DNA from: Chroococcidiopsidaceae cyanobacterium CP_BM_RX_35
GTDB taxonomy: Bacteria > Cyanobacteriota > Cyanobacteriia > Cyanobacteriales > Chroococcidiopsidaceae
NCBI GenBank assembly: GCA_019242465.1
Contig: JAFAVL010000838.1
Location: 1-5,337, forward strand
Direction: 5' to 3'
DNA length: 5,337 bases
The notes beneath the pieces were generated by a model. It was given only the letters and a program-made list of their open reading frames with translations, searched no databases and was not told the DNA's origin. Within the stretch, counting starts at the first letter, position 1; each line of letters begins with the position of its first letter. Both the position numbers and the translations under genes were made by a program. Below are positions 1 to 5,337 of the stretch, in pieces.

Positions 1-234
1 ACGCTCACAAAACTGGAGCTAGAACTTGAAGGTGATATTAATATCACAGGTGTTTGGGGCATTGGTGATTTGTCTGAAAAACGATTGGGATTCACCGACA
101 TCAGGGTCAAGGTTGACCTAGAGGGCAATGCCAGCCAGGAAGAATTAGATGATTTAGTAGCTCACTCTAATCTCTGGTCTCCTGTTGCAAACACGCTCCG
201 TAATCCTGTAAACCTGAACGTTTCCCTAGCTTAG
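1..234 (+). CDS. OsmC family protein, C-terminal fragment (5' end outside window)
   Basis: Frame 1 is open from the first base to TAG at 232-234 and gives 77 residues. The tail SNLWSPVANTLRNPVNLNVS matches the end of OsmC/Ohr-family proteins, small cytoplasmic proteins of which the classical members reduce organic hydroperoxides with a cysteine pair. In classical members the second cysteine sits in a Cys-Pro motif. Here the equivalent place is Ser-Pro (S60-P61 of the fragment, bases 178-183), and the fragment has no cysteine at all. It may therefore belong to the OsmC-like subclass without the resolving cysteine, and peroxidase activity should not be assumed. The first cysteine would lie upstream and cannot be checked. 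The family call is fairly sure and the function is open. The gene lies 112 bases ahead of the transporter operon on the same strand, so it could be functionally linked, but an inverted repeat separates them. Confidence 0.8.
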   Translation, partial: TLTKLELELEGDINITGVWGIGDLSEKRLGFTDIRVKVDLEGNASQEELDDLVAHSNLWSPVANTLRNPVNLNVSLA

Positions 235-244
235 GAATGGAGCT

Positions 245-282
245 GAGTGCTGAGAAAGACGAATTTAGTACACTCAGCACTC
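245..282. repeat. Perfect 10-bp inverted repeat in the gap before the operon
   Basis: GAGTGCTGAG at 245-254 is the exact reverse complement of CTCAGCACTC at 273-282, with an 18-base spacer. GCTGAG also occurs as a direct repeat at 242-247 and 249-254. The repeat starts 11 bases after the OsmC stop and ends 64 bases before the ATG of the flavoprotein gene. It could be a stem-loop at the 3' end of the OsmC transcript, but no T-run follows, so it is not a classical intrinsic terminator. It could also be an operator for the TetR protein encoded at the end of the operon, although the spacer is longer than in most TetR sites. The repeat itself is certain; its role is not. Confidence 0.6.
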
Positions 283-346
283 TAAGTTAGGTAAGCCTGG
301 TTTCTCTTTATTTTCGATCGTTAATCCTCACACTGGATACTTTCTT

Positions 347-1567
347 ATGCAGGCGGTTCCAGCAACGCTCCCAGAAAAAGCTCGGACTCAAGGGTTTGCC
401 GGAGGCAGCTCCGGCAACTCAAGAGCGCAAGCTCAAGAATCTCTGACACTCGATCCGGCAATCACCGAATTGAAAGAGACGATCGCTATCAGTCTAGCTC
501 CCTACGTTCAAGACATTGACTTGAAGGGTGAATACCCTCGCCACTTTATGCATCAGGTAGGGGCGTTGGGTGGATTTGGACAGGCGGTTGCGACTGAATT
601 CGGCGGTTCTGGTAAAGGACTGAAGGCTGCTATTCAGGTAATTGAATCTATTTCCCAGGAATGCCTTTGCACTGGCTTTATAACCTGGTGCCAAATTGCC
701 TGTACCTGGTATATGCAGAACAGCAATAACTCTTACTTGCAACGGCAGGTGTTACCCAATGTTGCCACCGGAAAGGTTCTGGGCGGTACAGGCTTATCCA
801 ATCCAATGAAGCATTTTGCAGACATTGAAAAAATTGCCCTGGTGGCAGAGCGAGCCCTTGGTGGATATATCTTCAACGGTCTGTTACCCTGGGTTTCCAA
901 CATCGACGCCGGGCATCCTTTTGGTATTGCTGCCAAGCTTGTCGATTGTGACGACTACTTGATGGCGATTGTGTCTGACGATCTGGAAGGGTTAACTTTA
1001 CGACAAAACGCTCACTTCATCGCTTTGGAAGGAAGCGGCACGTTTAGCTGTATCTTCCGGGATGTATTCGTGCCTGATGAATTTGTGCTGGCAGCCCCTT
1101 GCAAGGAGTATGTCGCGCGTATCCGTCCCGGTTTCATTCTGACTCAGGTAGGAATGGGTTTAGGATTGGTGGCAGGCTGCATCGATTTGATGGAACAGTC
1201 CAACCGACATCTAGGGCATGTGAATCAGTTTCTGAACGATCAGCCAGAAGAGATTGCGAGCGATCTAGAAATGTTGCGCCAGAGAACCTATGTGCTGGCA
1301 GACAAGATTAGTCAGGACTCTCACTCCGTAGAACTGGATTTACTTAGGGAGATTATTCAGGCTCGCATTGCAGCATCTGAACTGTCCCTGCAAGCGGCAA
1401 ATTCTGCCATGCTGCATGCTGGGGCAAGGGCATATTTGCACGGTTCAAAACCAGCAAGACGATTACGGGAAGCCTATTTTGTGGCGATTGTTACCCCAGC
1501 TATCAAGCATCTTAAAAAGCTGCTGCACGATCTGAACGGGCGATTGCCGGTGAATGAATTGGCATAG
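347..1567 (+). CDS. Acyl-CoA dehydrogenase-fold flavoprotein, possibly a monooxygenase
   Basis: This 406-residue protein has the acyl-CoA dehydrogenase layout: a helical N-domain (about 36-135), a beta domain containing GGTGLSNP (147-153), GGYIFNG (172-178) and WVSN (182-185), and a C-terminal helical domain from about 255. The length fits the family. Key family features are altered. The usual TEPGSD-type flavin loop is LSNPMKHFAD. In the final motif, where dehydrogenases have R-D-A...Y-E-G-T, this protein has R374-E-A-Y-F-V-A-I-V-T-P-A, placing T383 where the catalytic glutamate should be. That suggests it is not a beta-oxidation dehydrogenase. Family relatives that lack this base include flavin-dependent monooxygenases of the DszC and amine N-hydroxylase type; this assignment is inference. 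Residues 11-31 are Gly/Ser/Gln-rich and carry a palindromic insert-like sequence. The ATG at 347 has only a weak GGA (335-337) as ribosome site, but the next in-frame Met (residue 68) lies inside the conserved domain. It is the first gene of the operon and ends 15 bases before the binding-protein gene. No flavin reductase gene is visible. Confidence 0.8.
   Translation: MQAVPATLPEKARTQGFAGGSSGNSRAQAQESLTLDPAITELKETIAISLAPYVQDIDLKGEYPRHFMHQVGALGGFGQAVATEFGGSGKGLKAAIQVIESISQECLCTGFITWCQIACTWYMQNSNNSYLQRQVLPNVATGKVLGGTGLSNPMKHFADIEKIALVAERALGGYIFNGLLPWVSNIDAGHPFGIAAKLVDCDDYLMAIVSDDLEGLTLRQNAHFIALEGSGTFSCIFRDVFVPDEFVLAAPCKEYVARIRPGFILTQVGMGLGLVAGCIDLMEQSNRHLGHVNQFLNDQPEEIASDLEMLRQRTYVLADKISQDSHSVELDLLREIIQARIAASELSLQAANSAMLHAGARAYLHGSKPARRLREAYFVAIVTPAIKHLKKLLHDLNGRLPVNELA
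386..423. repeat. Palindrome with 9-bp perfect stem flanked by ACTCAAG direct repeats
   Basis: TTGCCGGAG (396-404) and CTCCGGCAA (409-417) are exact reverse complements separated by the 4-base loop GCAG, giving a GC-rich hairpin of 22 bases. The 7-base word ACTCAAG stands on both sides, at 386-392 and 417-423, like a target-site duplication around a 24-base insert (393-416). The element falls in codons about 14-26 of the flavoprotein gene, which encode the low-complexity stretch GFAGGSSGN ahead of the conserved domain, where an insertion would be tolerated. A shorter copy of the flank, CTCAAG, also occurs at 432-437, so part of the direct repeat may be local sequence bias. No T-run follows, so it is not an intrinsic terminator. 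The structure is certain; the mobile-element reading is inferred. Confidence 0.55.
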
Positions 1568-1575
1568 AGAGGAAG
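1568..1575 (+). promoter_or_regulatory. Shine-Dalgarno site of the binding-protein gene
   Basis: AGAGGAAG directly follows the stop of the flavoprotein gene and lies 7 bases before the ATG at 1583. It is the best ribosome site in the window. It matters because it supports translation from 1583 and so supports inclusion of the unusual N-terminal extension of the binding protein. Confidence 0.7.
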
Positions 1576-1582
1576 CACAATA

Positions 1583-3178
1583 ATGGACGCACGATTAAAA
1601 AGTTCAGATGGAGTGTATGCTTTAGAGCGCTTGGTCAACTGCGCTTGTGGGATAAATCATCTACCGCAAGACCACTGGAAATTCATTGAAGGGATGCCAC
1701 AAGCTCCCATTGATTTGATGAATGACCTGATCGCAATGGGGCATTACGCACCAGAAACGCTGCCAAAACCGCAGAAATCGGCTGAAGTCATAACCCAAGC
1801 GGAATTATGCAAGGCATTACTGCCCCAAATAATATCGCAAGCGACTCCAGAACAACAACTGTGCAACAGCTTGATTGAACTGGCTGGTGGTCTGGAAGCA
1901 GCATTTGCTGCTGCATTTGGACCCCATACCACAGAGTTTTTTAGTGATGCCATTCACACCAATCAGTTTCGACGCCGAGATTTTCTGATCAAAGTGGCAG
2001 CGGCAGCAGCAGTCGTGTCCCTGGCAAGCTGCCTCAGCGACAAATCCCAAGCTCCCACACAAACGGCCCCAACGGGAGCAACAACCGGCAAACTGGAAAA
2101 ACCAGATATTACGATTGGCTTCCTTCCCATTACCTGCGCTACTCCAATTGTGGCTTCAGAATCGCTGGGAATTTACCAGAAATACGGGTTGAATGTGACG
2201 CTGAAGAAGATGCCGAACTGGGCAGCGGTGCGGGATTCGGCAATTGCCGGAGAACTCGATGCGTACCACATGCTATCGCCCATGCCGATCGCCATGTCGT
2301 TAGGCTTGGGCTCCACTGCATTCCCAATTAAGCTTGCCAGTGTTGAAAACATTAATGGTCAATCTATCGTCGTTGCCCTCAAGCATAAAGACCGGATTAA
2401 AGGTCCGGCGGATTTTAAGGGATTAAACATTGCGATTCCCTTCCCTTTCTCAATGCACAATCTGCTGTTGCGCTACTATCTGGCATCGGGTAACTTAAAC
2501 CCAGATAGGGATGTCCAGTTACAGGTTATTCCTCCAGCAGATGCGATCGCGAAAATGGCAACTGGTCAAATTGATGCGTTTATCTTACCGGATAACTTTG
2601 GTCAGCGTGCCGTTTACCAGCAGCTTGGCTTTATCCACCTGCTGACTAAAGACCTATGGGCAGGACATCCTTGCTGTTCCTTTGCAGCTAGTAAGACATG
2701 GATTGATGCGCACCCCAACACCTTCCGAGCAGTCAACACAGCCATTATTGAAGCTGCTGCCCATGCTAATGCTCCGCAGAATCGAGAAGAGGTCGCCAAA
2801 GCGCTGTCTGGACGGAAATACTTGAACCAACCAGAACCTGTTTTGAAGGCAGTATTAACAGGGAAGTTTGAGGATGGGTTGGGCAATATGCTGAATGTTC
2901 CCGACCGAGTCGGATTCGATCCTTACCCTTGGAAAAGCTTTGCCACATGGATTTCGTCTCAGCTGGTGCGCTGGAAACTGCTGCCGAAAGAAAAGGCGAA
3001 TTATGACGAAATTGCCCAGCAGATTTACCTGACCGATCTGGCGCGGGAATTGGCGAAGGAATTGGGACAAACACCACCAAGTAAAGCCACCAGGACGGAA
3101 AAGTTGAAGTTCGACACCTTTGATCCTGCCCATCCCGCTGCCTATGTAAAGGCACAGATTGAAAAGTTCAATGTATAA
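1583..3178 (+). CDS. NrtA/CmpA-like ABC substrate-binding lipoprotein with N-terminal extra domain
   Basis: This 531-residue protein has three parts. Residues 1-129 form an extension I do not recognise, with C20-x-C22-x-x-x-H26, H31, C76 and C94. Residues 130-150 form a Tat-like signal: R130-R-R-D-F-L-I-K, an Ala/Val-rich core, then the lipobox L-A-S-C with C150. Residues about 174-531 are the periplasmic binding domain of the NrtA/CmpA type. Its landmarks are GFLPIT (179-184), N-W-A-A-V-R-D (212-218), MLSPMP, and the C-terminal F-D-P-A-H-P-A-A-Y (513-521), which parallels the end of NrtA and CmpA. Known members bind nitrate/nitrite or bicarbonate, and related NMT1-fold proteins bind sulfonates, so the ligand is uncertain. 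A vicinal pair C364-C365 follows G-H-P in the binding domain. The 1583 start has a strong ribosome site. No ATG or GTG lies in frame between Met52 and the signal; the only alternative there is a TTG at 1871 without a ribosome site. The 3' end overlaps the permease start. Confidence 0.88.
   Translation: MDARLKSSDGVYALERLVNCACGINHLPQDHWKFIEGMPQAPIDLMNDLIAMGHYAPETLPKPQKSAEVITQAELCKALLPQIISQATPEQQLCNSLIELAGGLEAAFAAAFGPHTTEFFSDAIHTNQFRRRDFLIKVAAAAAVVSLASCLSDKSQAPTQTAPTGATTGKLEKPDITIGFLPITCATPIVASESLGIYQKYGLNVTLKKMPNWAAVRDSAIAGELDAYHMLSPMPIAMSLGLGSTAFPIKLASVENINGQSIVVALKHKDRIKGPADFKGLNIAIPFPFSMHNLLLRYYLASGNLNPDRDVQLQVIPPADAIAKMATGQIDAFILPDNFGQRAVYQQLGFIHLLTKDLWAGHPCCSFAASKTWIDAHPNTFRAVNTAIIEAAAHANAPQNREEVAKALSGRKYLNQPEPVLKAVLTGKFEDGLGNMLNVPDRVGFDPYPWKSFATWISSQLVRWKLLPKEKANYDEIAQQIYLTDLARELAKELGQTPPSKATRTEKLKFDTFDPAHPAAYVKAQIEKFNV
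1970..2032 (+). other. Internal twin-arginine signal and lipobox in the binding protein
   Basis: These bases encode residues 130-150: R-R-R-D-F-L-I-K, an Ala/Val-rich hydrophobic core, then L-A-S-C. This matches the Tat consensus (RRxFLK-like) joined to a lipoprotein cleavage site before C150, as on many cyanobacterial NrtA/CmpA-type proteins. The oddity is its position: 129 residues precede it, whereas such signals normally sit at the extreme N-terminus. Either the extension stays cytoplasmic as a separately acting domain, or it is removed with the signal, or a shorter product starts at an unrecognised codon. Confidence 0.75.
2543..2550. repeat. HIP1 octamer GCGATCGC
   Basis: A perfect copy of the highly iterated palindrome of cyanobacteria, inside the binding-protein gene. 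It is useful as a taxonomic marker. Confidence 0.85.
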
Positions 3179-3980
3179 ACAGATAAAATCCATGTCCCTC
3201 AGCAAAGATCGACAGGCATTAATCTTGTTTCTCATTTTACTAATTAGCATTTTGAGCTTCTGGGAAGTGGGCGTCAATTTGAAACTCTTTTCCCCACTCA
3301 TGCCCTCTGCTAGTCAAACACTAAAAGACTTTTGGGGCTGGATTTCAGACCCATTTTTCGATGATGGTCCTAACGACAAGGGCCTTGGCTGGCATGTGCT
3401 AGTGAGCCTGAAACGAGTGTCGATCGGGTTTTTGATCGGCTCGGCGATCGCTATTCCCTGCGGAGTTCTCATCGGGCTATCAGATGTGCTTTCCAAAGCA
3501 GTTGATCCTTACATCCAGATCCTCAAACCCGTTTCGCCGTTGGCATGGTTACCGATTGGATTAGGCTTGCTCAAAGATTCTGAGCGCACGGCTCTATTTG
3601 TGATTGCGATTGCAAGTATGTGGCCGACATTGCTCAACACCAAATTTGGCGTCAGTAGCGTCGATCCAGTTTTCCGAGACATAGCGCGCGCACTGGGAGC
3701 CTCAAAATGGCGCACCATTTGGAAGGTGATTCTGCCCGCTGCCGCACCTAGTATTGTGGCGGGGCTACGAATTAGTATTGGCATTGCCTGGCTAGTGATT
3801 GTGGCGGCGGAAATTCTGGTTGGCGGCACTGGTATTGGCTACTTCATTTGGAATGAATGGAACAACCTCAAAATCACCAGCATCATCACGGCGATCGTTG
3901 TGGTGGGACTGGTGGGATTGCTGCTCGATCGTATGTTTGGACTCCTACAAACCTGGGTGTCGTTTGGCCAGAAAACATAA
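3171..3980 (+). CDS. ABC transporter permease, NitT/TauT (NrtB/CmpB-like) family
   Basis: This 269-residue inner-membrane protein of the binding-protein-dependent permease family is expected to form the homodimeric channel of the importer. About six hydrophobic segments are visible (roughly residues 15-33, 84-104, 121-135, 141-157, 196-218 and 237-256). The cytoplasmic EAA loop that docks on the ATPase is clear: [10 protein letters not shown] (168-177) followed by I-L-P-A-A-A-P-S-I (187-195). The length fits NrtB/CmpB/SsuC. I chose the ATG at 3171, whose first eight bases ATGTATAA contain the stop of the binding-protein gene, so translation is probably coupled. The frame is open further to a TTG at 3159, and an ATG at 3192 is also possible; none has a strong ribosome site. 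The ATPase gene follows after four bases. Confidence 0.9.
   Translation: MYKQIKSMSLSKDRQALILFLILLISILSFWEVGVNLKLFSPLMPSASQTLKDFWGWISDPFFDDGPNDKGLGWHVLVSLKRVSIGFLIGSAIAIPCGVLIGLSDVLSKAVDPYIQILKPVSPLAWLPIGLGLLKDSERTALFVIAIASMWPTLLNTKFGVSSVDPVFRDIARALGASKWRTIWKVILPAAAPSIVAGLRISIGIAWLVIVAAEILVGGTGIGYFIWNEWNNLKITSIITAIVVVGLVGLLLDRMFGLLQTWVSFGQKT
3444..3451. repeat. HIP1 octamer GCGATCGC
   Basis: A perfect HIP1 copy inside the permease gene. Confidence 0.85.
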
Positions 3981-3984
3981 AGTT

Positions 3985-4866
3985 ATGCAGTCATCAAATT
4001 ACATCTCATCTCCACGTACTCTTACCCATCTATCGCTAGAGAAAATCTCCAAGGTCTATCCTGGTCGGCATGGGTGGTTCGACCGTTTGAGCCACCGTTC
4101 CTCCAAAGACTTTGTCGCGATCGCCGACATCAATTTAGATATTGCTTTCAATACCTTTGTTTCCATCATCGGTCCCTCTGGCTGTGGTAAATCCACGTTG
4201 CTGAATCTCATTGCCGGACTCTCCAAACCTACTAGTGGCTCCATCTTGCTCAACGGCGAACCTGTTCGCGGTCCTGGACCTGACCGAGGAATAGTGTTCC
4301 AAAATTATGCGTTAATGCCTTGGATGACTGTAACTGAAAACATTCGATTTGCAATCGAAACCGTTTATCCTAAGCTGTCATTGACAGAGCAAAAGCGGAT
4401 TGTCCATGAATATATCAGCTTAGTAGGATTGCGCGGAGCTGAACACAAGCATCCCCACGAACTATCGGGCGGTATGAAGCAGCGAGTGGGAATTGCCAGA
4501 GCACTGGCGATCAATCCCCAAATTCTATTAATGGATGAACCCCTTGGGGCACTAGATGCGCTTACCCGTGGTTTCCTACAGGATGAAATCATCCGCATTT
4601 GGGAGGAACAGCGCAAAACGGTAGTTCTGATTACCCACAGCATCGAAGAAGCACTGCTGCTGTCCGACAAGATTGCAATCATGACGCAAGGTCCAGCGGC
4701 TCGAGTCGCTGAAGTCCTAAACGTCTCCTTTCCCCGACCGCGCCAGCGAGAAAGCTTGGCTCAGCATCCGGGGTACACTGAACTCAAGGCTAAACTGGAG
4801 CGGCACCTGTTCCATGAAACTCGCGTGGTTGAGGATCGTCAGTTGATAACACGAATTCATGGTTAA
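3985..4866 (+). CDS. ABC transporter ATP-binding protein, NitT/TauT (NrtD/SsuB-like) family
   Basis: This 293-residue cytoplasmic ATPase powers the importer. All ABC motifs are intact: Walker [10 protein letters not shown] (63-71), Q-loop glutamine Q106 in V-F-Q-N-Y-A-L, signature LSGGMKQR (160-167), Walker B ILLMDE (180-185), D-loop A-L-D (189-191) and switch histidine H218. The stretch [17 protein letters not shown] (97-113) is typical of the nitrate/sulfonate/taurine importer ATPases. There is no C-terminal substrate-binding domain, so it corresponds to NrtD rather than NrtC, and as the only ATPase gene here it probably works as a homodimer. Residues about 27-43, between the first strand and the conserved V-A-I, look longer than usual. 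The ATG at 3985 is four bases after the permease stop. The frame is open upstream to 3799, but that part lies inside the permease gene and encodes no family sequence. The last eight bases overlap the TetR start. Confidence 0.93.
   Translation: MQSSNYISSPRTLTHLSLEKISKVYPGRHGWFDRLSHRSSKDFVAIADINLDIAFNTFVSIIGPSGCGKSTLLNLIAGLSKPTSGSILLNGEPVRGPGPDRGIVFQNYALMPWMTVTENIRFAIETVYPKLSLTEQKRIVHEYISLVGLRGAEHKHPHELSGGMKQRVGIARALAINPQILLMDEPLGALDALTRGFLQDEIIRIWEEQRKTVVLITHSIEEALLLSDKIAIMTQGPAARVAEVLNVSFPRPRQRESLAQHPGYTELKAKLERHLFHETRVVEDRQLITRIHG
4117..4124. repeat. HIP1 octamer GCGATCGC
   Basis: A perfect HIP1 copy inside the ATPase gene, just upstream of its Walker A codons. Confidence 0.85.
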
Positions 4867-5337
4867 TCTCAAGCGTACTCGTGAGGATGTGCTGTCCTCA
4901 GTTCTGGAGTTGATCCATCAGCAGGGATTCCACTCAACAGGACTCAAGGAACTTTTTGCAGTTAGCGGCACCTCTTCAGGAAGTTTCTACAACTACTTCC
5001 CATCAAAAGACGAATTAGCTCATGCGCTAATTGACTTCAAATGGAGCAGTCTGAAAGCTACCTTGTTCAAACCAGCTGCGGCAACTGCCAACGATGCGAT
5101 CGCCCAGATGTTTGAGGTGATCAACAAATTAGAAACTATTCATTTGGCTGAAAAGCCTTGTGCTGGTTGCTTTCTGGGCAATCTTATTGTGGAACTAGTA
5201 GAACATGACCCATCGTTTCGAGAGCATCTGATTCGCGTTTTTGATGAATGGCAAGAAGAAATTGCTAAACTGCTGCGAGCGGGTCATGCTCGATTGAAGC
5301 CTGACGTTAATCCTAGCGTCCTGGCACAACAACTCTT
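4859..5337 (+). CDS. TetR/AcrR-family transcriptional regulator (3' end outside window)
   Basis: The frame starts at ATG 4859 and is open to the window edge, giving 159 residues of what is usually about 190. Residues 7-55 form the TetR DNA-binding domain; the helix-turn-helix is seen as T27[23 protein letters not shown]50, a strong family signature. The ligand domain begins near residue 60 and contains C101-A-G-C104-F-L-G-N-L. Its C104 lines up with the redox- and electrophile-sensing cysteine (C106) of E. coli NemR, which has G-C-L in the same place, and the protein is most like the NemR/AcuR branch. The start overlaps the ATPase stop by eight bases (ATGGTTAA), so it is translated from the operon message. 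An autoregulated repressor of the operon is the natural inference. The inducer is unknown. Confidence 0.9.
   Translation, partial: MVNLKRTREDVLSSVLELIHQQGFHSTGLKELFAVSGTSSGSFYNYFPSKDELAHALIDFKWSSLKATLFKPAAATANDAIAQMFEVINKLETIHLAEKPCAGCFLGNLIVELVEHDPSFREHLIRVFDEWQEEIAKLLRAGHARLKPDVNPSVLAQQL
5096..5103. repeat. HIP1 octamer GCGATCGC
   Basis: A perfect HIP1 copy inside the TetR gene. With the other three it gives four copies in 5.3 kb, many more than expected by chance for an 8-base word. Confidence 0.85.

Noticed and set aside
245..290. Intrinsic terminator for the OsmC gene
   Set aside because: The stem is good, but the loop is 18 bases and the following bases are TAAGTTAG, not a T-run.
312..341. 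Promoter with -10 GATACT (336-341) and a poor -35 (TTTCGA at 312-317)
   Set aside because: The -35 match is weak and the predicted transcript start would fall on the ATG at 347, requiring a leaderless message. It is possible, given the weak ribosome site there, but not supported well enough to annotate.
1097..1106. Ten-base palindrome CCTTGCAAGG
   Set aside because: It is isolated inside conserved flavoprotein coding sequence and has no flanking repeats, so it is most likely chance.
1871..1969. Internal TTG start giving the binding protein a shorter leader
   Set aside because: There is no ribosome site before it, and it would still leave 33 residues ahead of the Tat motif; the ATG at 1583 is far better placed.
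3159..3170. TTG start for the permease
   Set aside because: It adds four residues without a ribosome site, while the ATG at 3171 gives the same eight-base stop/start overlap that is seen at the ATPase-TetR junction.
2766..3301. Minus-strand open frames of 129 and 148 codons
   Set aside because: Both lie opposite well-supported genes, show no recognisable family sequence, and overlap each other; they are shadows of the coding strand.
3799..3984. Upstream extension of the ATPase reading frame by 62 codons
   Set aside because: It lies wholly within the permease gene in another frame, is Trp-rich with no ABC sequence, and a good ATG at 3985 sits four bases after the permease stop.

Overview
The window looks like cyanobacterial chromosome. 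The perfect octamer GCGATCGC (HIP1, the highly iterated palindrome of many cyanobacteria) occurs four times, and the substrate-binding protein, permease and ATPase resemble the cyanobacterial NrtA/CmpA, NrtB/CmpB and NrtD/CmpD families. Base composition is moderate. I cannot name the species.

All six genes read on the + strand. The window opens inside the 3' end of an OsmC-family gene (stop at 232-234). A 112-base gap follows and holds a perfect 10-bp inverted repeat. After it comes a tight five-gene run: an acyl-CoA dehydrogenase-fold flavoprotein (347-1567); a NrtA/CmpA-like substrate-binding protein with an unusual 129-residue N-terminal extension (1583-3178); a permease (about 3171-3980); an ATPase (3985-4866); and a TetR/AcrR-family regulator that runs off the right edge (from 4859). 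The junctions are +15, -8, +4 and -8 bases, so the five genes are almost certainly one transcription unit with coupled translation.

Together they suggest a regulated uptake-and-oxidation unit. A NitT/TauT-class ABC importer would bring in a small anion or a related organic compound. The flavoprotein, which appears to lack the usual catalytic glutamate of acyl-CoA dehydrogenases, may act on it as a flavin-dependent oxidase or monooxygenase. The TetR protein, which carries a cysteine where NemR has its sensing cysteine, probably controls the operon. The substrate is not visible from sequence. Organosulfur, nitrogenous and inorganic anions all remain possible.

The two most unusual items are the binding protein, whose Tat/lipoprotein signal lies internally after a separate Cys-containing domain, and a perfect 9-bp-stem palindrome flanked by ACTCAAG repeats inside the 5' coding end of the flavoprotein gene, which resembles a very small mobile repeat.
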